From DASYXW01 sp035934405 (GTDB lineage: Bacteria > Acidobacteriota > Terriglobia > UBA7540): a stretch of 64,000 nt of DNA. Both the position numbers and the translations under genes were made by a program. The DNA is taken from positions 19,549 to 83,548 of the forward strand of contig DASYXW010000076.1 of the NCBI GenBank assembly GCA_035934405.1, given 5' to 3'. Position 1 is the stretch's first letter, and every line of letters starts with the position of its first letter. Positions 62,284 to 64,000 of the stretch are shown piece after piece. Under the pieces are notes generated by a model. The model worked only from the letters and a program-made list of their open reading frames with translations, was not told the DNA's origin and did no database searches.

Positions 62284-63062
62284 AAAGAAAACGCCGATTG
62301 CCGGCTGCGAACTGGAAGCCTTCGACGTTGACCCTTCGATGCAGTGGCCTGGGTTGCTAGTGACGAGACCCTGCCGCCAGCCTGCGGCATTTCATCCCAC
62401 AGCCTACCTTCAAATGTGCGGCCTCTCAGCTCCTTCCGGGCGCCACCCCACTGTTTGAAAAAGAAAGGCACCCTCGCCGCGACGCATTGCTGTCGGACAC
62501 TCCGCACCCACTCTGGCCGCATGGGACGACAGCCGGGGCCGGACTCTCCACCCACGATTACCCAGGAGATTCTCTCAAGAGGAAGATCGGGCGTTGCAGC
62601 CAGGAGAGGCTCAAGGGATACAAATCTAATGGCTGCCGGGACACGCTCAAGATCGAAGATTCGCCAATAGAAGCGCGGGTTTTCCACTGACACTCCCAGC
62701 CAAACGTTTTCCCACGGCCAACCCGCTGGCAGATTTCCCGCCATGCGTTCGGGTCGTTTCGTCAAGATCTGGTAAGTATGGTGCGGTGTGCTTCGAATGA
62801 CCTCCCATGCCTCTTCCCGCCAACGGTCGGCCTCTTCGATAAAGAAGTCAGACCACGAGCAAGTGAATATCATCCTGGAATCTTTCCATTTGAGCGGGGC
62901 ATCAAAGGTCGTCTTGCTGCGGACAATCCTGGTCGGATCTTGTCCGTATTGCCGTTTCTCGCGGTACATATAGCAATGCGCGCACCCAGGTGAGATTTGG
63001 CGGCAACCATGCCAGGGATTCCACGTTGCCTCAGTCCACTCGATAGCAGAAAGCTGCCCCAT
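62280..63062 (-). CDS. DUF5131 (Gp37/Gp68-like) three-Cys-motif protein
   Basis: The protein is 260 aa. Cysteines in WHGCRQISPGCAHCYMYR (CxxxxxxCxxC) define the three-Cys motif of the phage Gp37/Gp68 family, thought to be a radical-SAM-like Fe-S protein. TYQILTKRPERM and SWVIVGGESGPGCRPMRPEW are the other conserved blocks. Eleven bases upstream is TcmP, its usual partner. The C-terminal 40 residues are Arg/Ser-rich and family-atypical, perhaps a remodelled tail. Function is unknown. Confidence 0.92.
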   Translation of the reverse strand: MGQLSAIEWTEATWNPWHGCRQISPGCAHCYMYREKRQYGQDPTRIVRSKTTFDAPLKWKDSRMIFTCSWSDFFIEEADRWREEAWEVIRSTPHHTYQILTKRPERMAGNLPAGWPWENVWLGVSVENPRFYWRIFDLERVPAAIRFVSLEPLLAATPDLPLERISWVIVGGESGPGCRPMRPEWVRSVRQQCVAARVPFFFKQWGGARKELRGRTFEGRLWDEMPQAGGRVSSLATQATASKGQRRRLPVRSRQSAFSL

Positions 63063-63073
63063 ACTGATACCTC

Positions 63074-63934
63074 CTACTCGTCAAACAGGTTCTTTTGTGG
63101 AGTGCTGTATTTCAGCACCTCGTCCCAGAACTCGTAAGCGCGGCTGTGCCTGGAGAAGAGTGCGAGCCGGTACAGCGGAAGGTTCTTTTCGTCTGATCGC
63201 ACGAGCTTCATCCGGTGCAACGGCACGGCCAGGTAGCCAAGGGCCTTTATCTGTTCAGCGTATTGCACGGCGAGAAAAGTCGGAAATTCGATTCTCTCCC
63301 GGTCGGCTGCCTTCCACCGCGTTCGCCAGTCGGCTATACCAAGGAACTCCTCGACCTTGCTGTTTCCGACCGCCAGGTAGTTCGAGATGTTGCGGTTCGC
63401 ATCCATATACAGCGCGAGAAGCAAGAGGAAATCCGTGTAAAATTGGGCCAGTCTCCTGATCGTTGAGAATTGCAACGAGATATCAAAAGGATCCAGAAAA
63501 CATAACGAAAGAACGCTGCGATTCGTGGAAGGTTGCGGTACAGCTGCGCAGATCTGCTCCACGCGTTCGTTGCAATCCCCATTAACAAACTCGACGGCCA
63601 ATCCAGGAAATAGGCGATTGACCCTCTGTTTCAGTGCGGTCATATAGACCTGGGAGCTTTCGCAGAAGATATACTTGTCGAACGGGTCTGGCACGGCCAT
63701 GGCCAGCAGAGGGGAACCCGGTATCAGTCGTTGCGAGCCTGCGATGCGAGCGAACCCTGAGCCGGCGTACAGGTCAATATAAACACGTGAATCCCACTTG
63801 TTTTTCATCCCAGTTGAAAACAGTCTGTCGTAGAGAGCAACTAACCGATGCTTTGTTTCGACCCACGCGCAAACCTCCATAGTCGCAAGGCCATCGTCCT
63901 CGACGCTATCCGGAAGGGAGCCTCTGGTCACCAT
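63074..63934 (-). CDS. Three-Cys-motif partner protein TcmP
   Basis: The protein is 286 aa. WDSRVYIDLYAGSGFARIAG looks like a methyltransferase-type nucleotide loop. VNGDCNERVEQICAAV and LSLCFLDPFDISLQFSTIRR fit the TcmP family. TcmP almost always adjoins a DUF5131 gene, as here. The two are proposed to act together; a SAM-dependent or nucleic-acid-related role is inference. It begins the operon TcmP-DUF5131-deacetylase-like. Confidence 0.88.
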   Translation of the reverse strand: MVTRGSLPDSVEDDGLATMEVCAWVETKHRLVALYDRLFSTGMKNKWDSRVYIDLYAGSGFARIAGSQRLIPGSPLLAMAVPDPFDKYIFCESSQVYMTALKQRVNRLFPGLAVEFVNGDCNERVEQICAAVPQPSTNRSVLSLCFLDPFDISLQFSTIRRLAQFYTDFLLLLALYMDANRNISNYLAVGNSKVEEFLGIADWRTRWKAADRERIEFPTFLAVQYAEQIKALGYLAVPLHRMKLVRSDEKNLPLYRLALFSRHSRAYEFWDEVLKYSTPQKNLFDE

Positions 63935-63946
63935 AATGTTGACTTC

Positions 63947-64000
63947 TCATTCCACCGTGACCGACTTGGCCAAGTTCCGCGGCTGATCTACGTCGCAGCC
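63947..64000 (-). CDS. glmS: Glutamine-fructose-6-phosphate aminotransferase, C-terminal end only
   Basis: The last 17 codons read DVDQPRNLAKSVTVE before TGA at 63949-63947, the universal GlmS C-terminus. The rest lies beyond the window. GlmS makes glucosamine 6-phosphate for peptidoglycan and LPS. It lies 12 bp upstream of TcmP on the same strand. Confidence 0.9.
   Translation of the reverse strand, partial: GCDVDQPRNLAKSVTVE

Overview
This is a GC-rich chromosomal window that includes the likely replication-origin neighbourhood (dnaA-dnaN-gyrB). The gene content points to Acidobacteriota. It combines large secreted FG-GAP/VCBS proteins with 'choice-of-anchor' (ASPM-SPD-2-Hydin-like) repeats, TAT-exported sugar-isomerase-like TIM barrels, a LarE enzyme, a Gram-negative envelope set (kdsB, bamD, mreBCD, SurA-like PPIase) and many intergenic short-tandem-repeat palindromes. 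The phylum call is inference from gene families; there is no rRNA in the window.

Layout. 1-5.9 kb: a partial FAD disulfide reductase, then a minus-strand housekeeping block ispE - tRNA-Gln - prs - rplY - pth - rpsF - rpsR - rplI, with repeat palindromes in most gaps. 6-13.4 kb: a secreted TPR protein, then sdhC-sdhD-sdhA-sdhB and lysS with a clear sigma70 promoter. 13.5-23.4 kb: a 1444-aa secreted FG-GAP/anchor-D protein, a sugar-isomerase/Gfo-Idh pair, an SDR enzyme and kdsB, with two poorly coding gaps. 23.8-29.9 kb: dnaA, a candidate oriC, dnaN, gyrB (with a strong leader hairpin), then an anchor-D remnant. 30-36.3 kb: small metal proteins (zinc ribbon, CDGSH, ferredoxin), a FecR protein, a HEAT plus barrel-sandwich membrane protein and a run of small stress-type membrane proteins, one of them frameshifted. 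36.5-39.8 kb: two secreted-protein genes enclosed by a 40-bp inverted repeat, followed by a RAYT transposase with its own REP palindromes. 40.6-44.8 kb: mreBCD, an IS3 scar and a parvulin PPIase. 44.9-50 kb: a periplasmic molybdenum hydroxylase operon (PaoABC-like) with a small Cys-rich partner. 50-58.3 kb: regulators, tRNA-Arg, rpe-bamD, an M28 peptidase and secreted proteins. 58.4-60.4 kb: a MerR regulator with a textbook 19-bp-spacer promoter and an overlapping tiny Cys-rich exported peptide, a broken cold-shock gene and a Tudor-like protein. 60.5-64 kb: larE, then a minus-strand operon TcmP - DUF5131 (three-Cys-motif) - histone-deacetylase-like protein, and the C-terminus of glmS.

Most notable for follow-up: (1) a family of intergenic elements built from degenerate 7- or 8-bp tandem units, often arranged as two inverted arms, some of them running into gene ends; (2) the 3.2-kb inverted-repeat-bounded gene pair beside a RAYT; (3) the MerR/CPCC-peptide overlapping gene pair with its operator; (4) the TcmP-DUF5131-HDAC-like operon; (5) a 20-bp direct repeat found three times upstream of a disulfide reductase and once inside the molybdenum hydroxylase operon. 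Three small genes carry frameshifts or remnants that may be real decay or assembly error.
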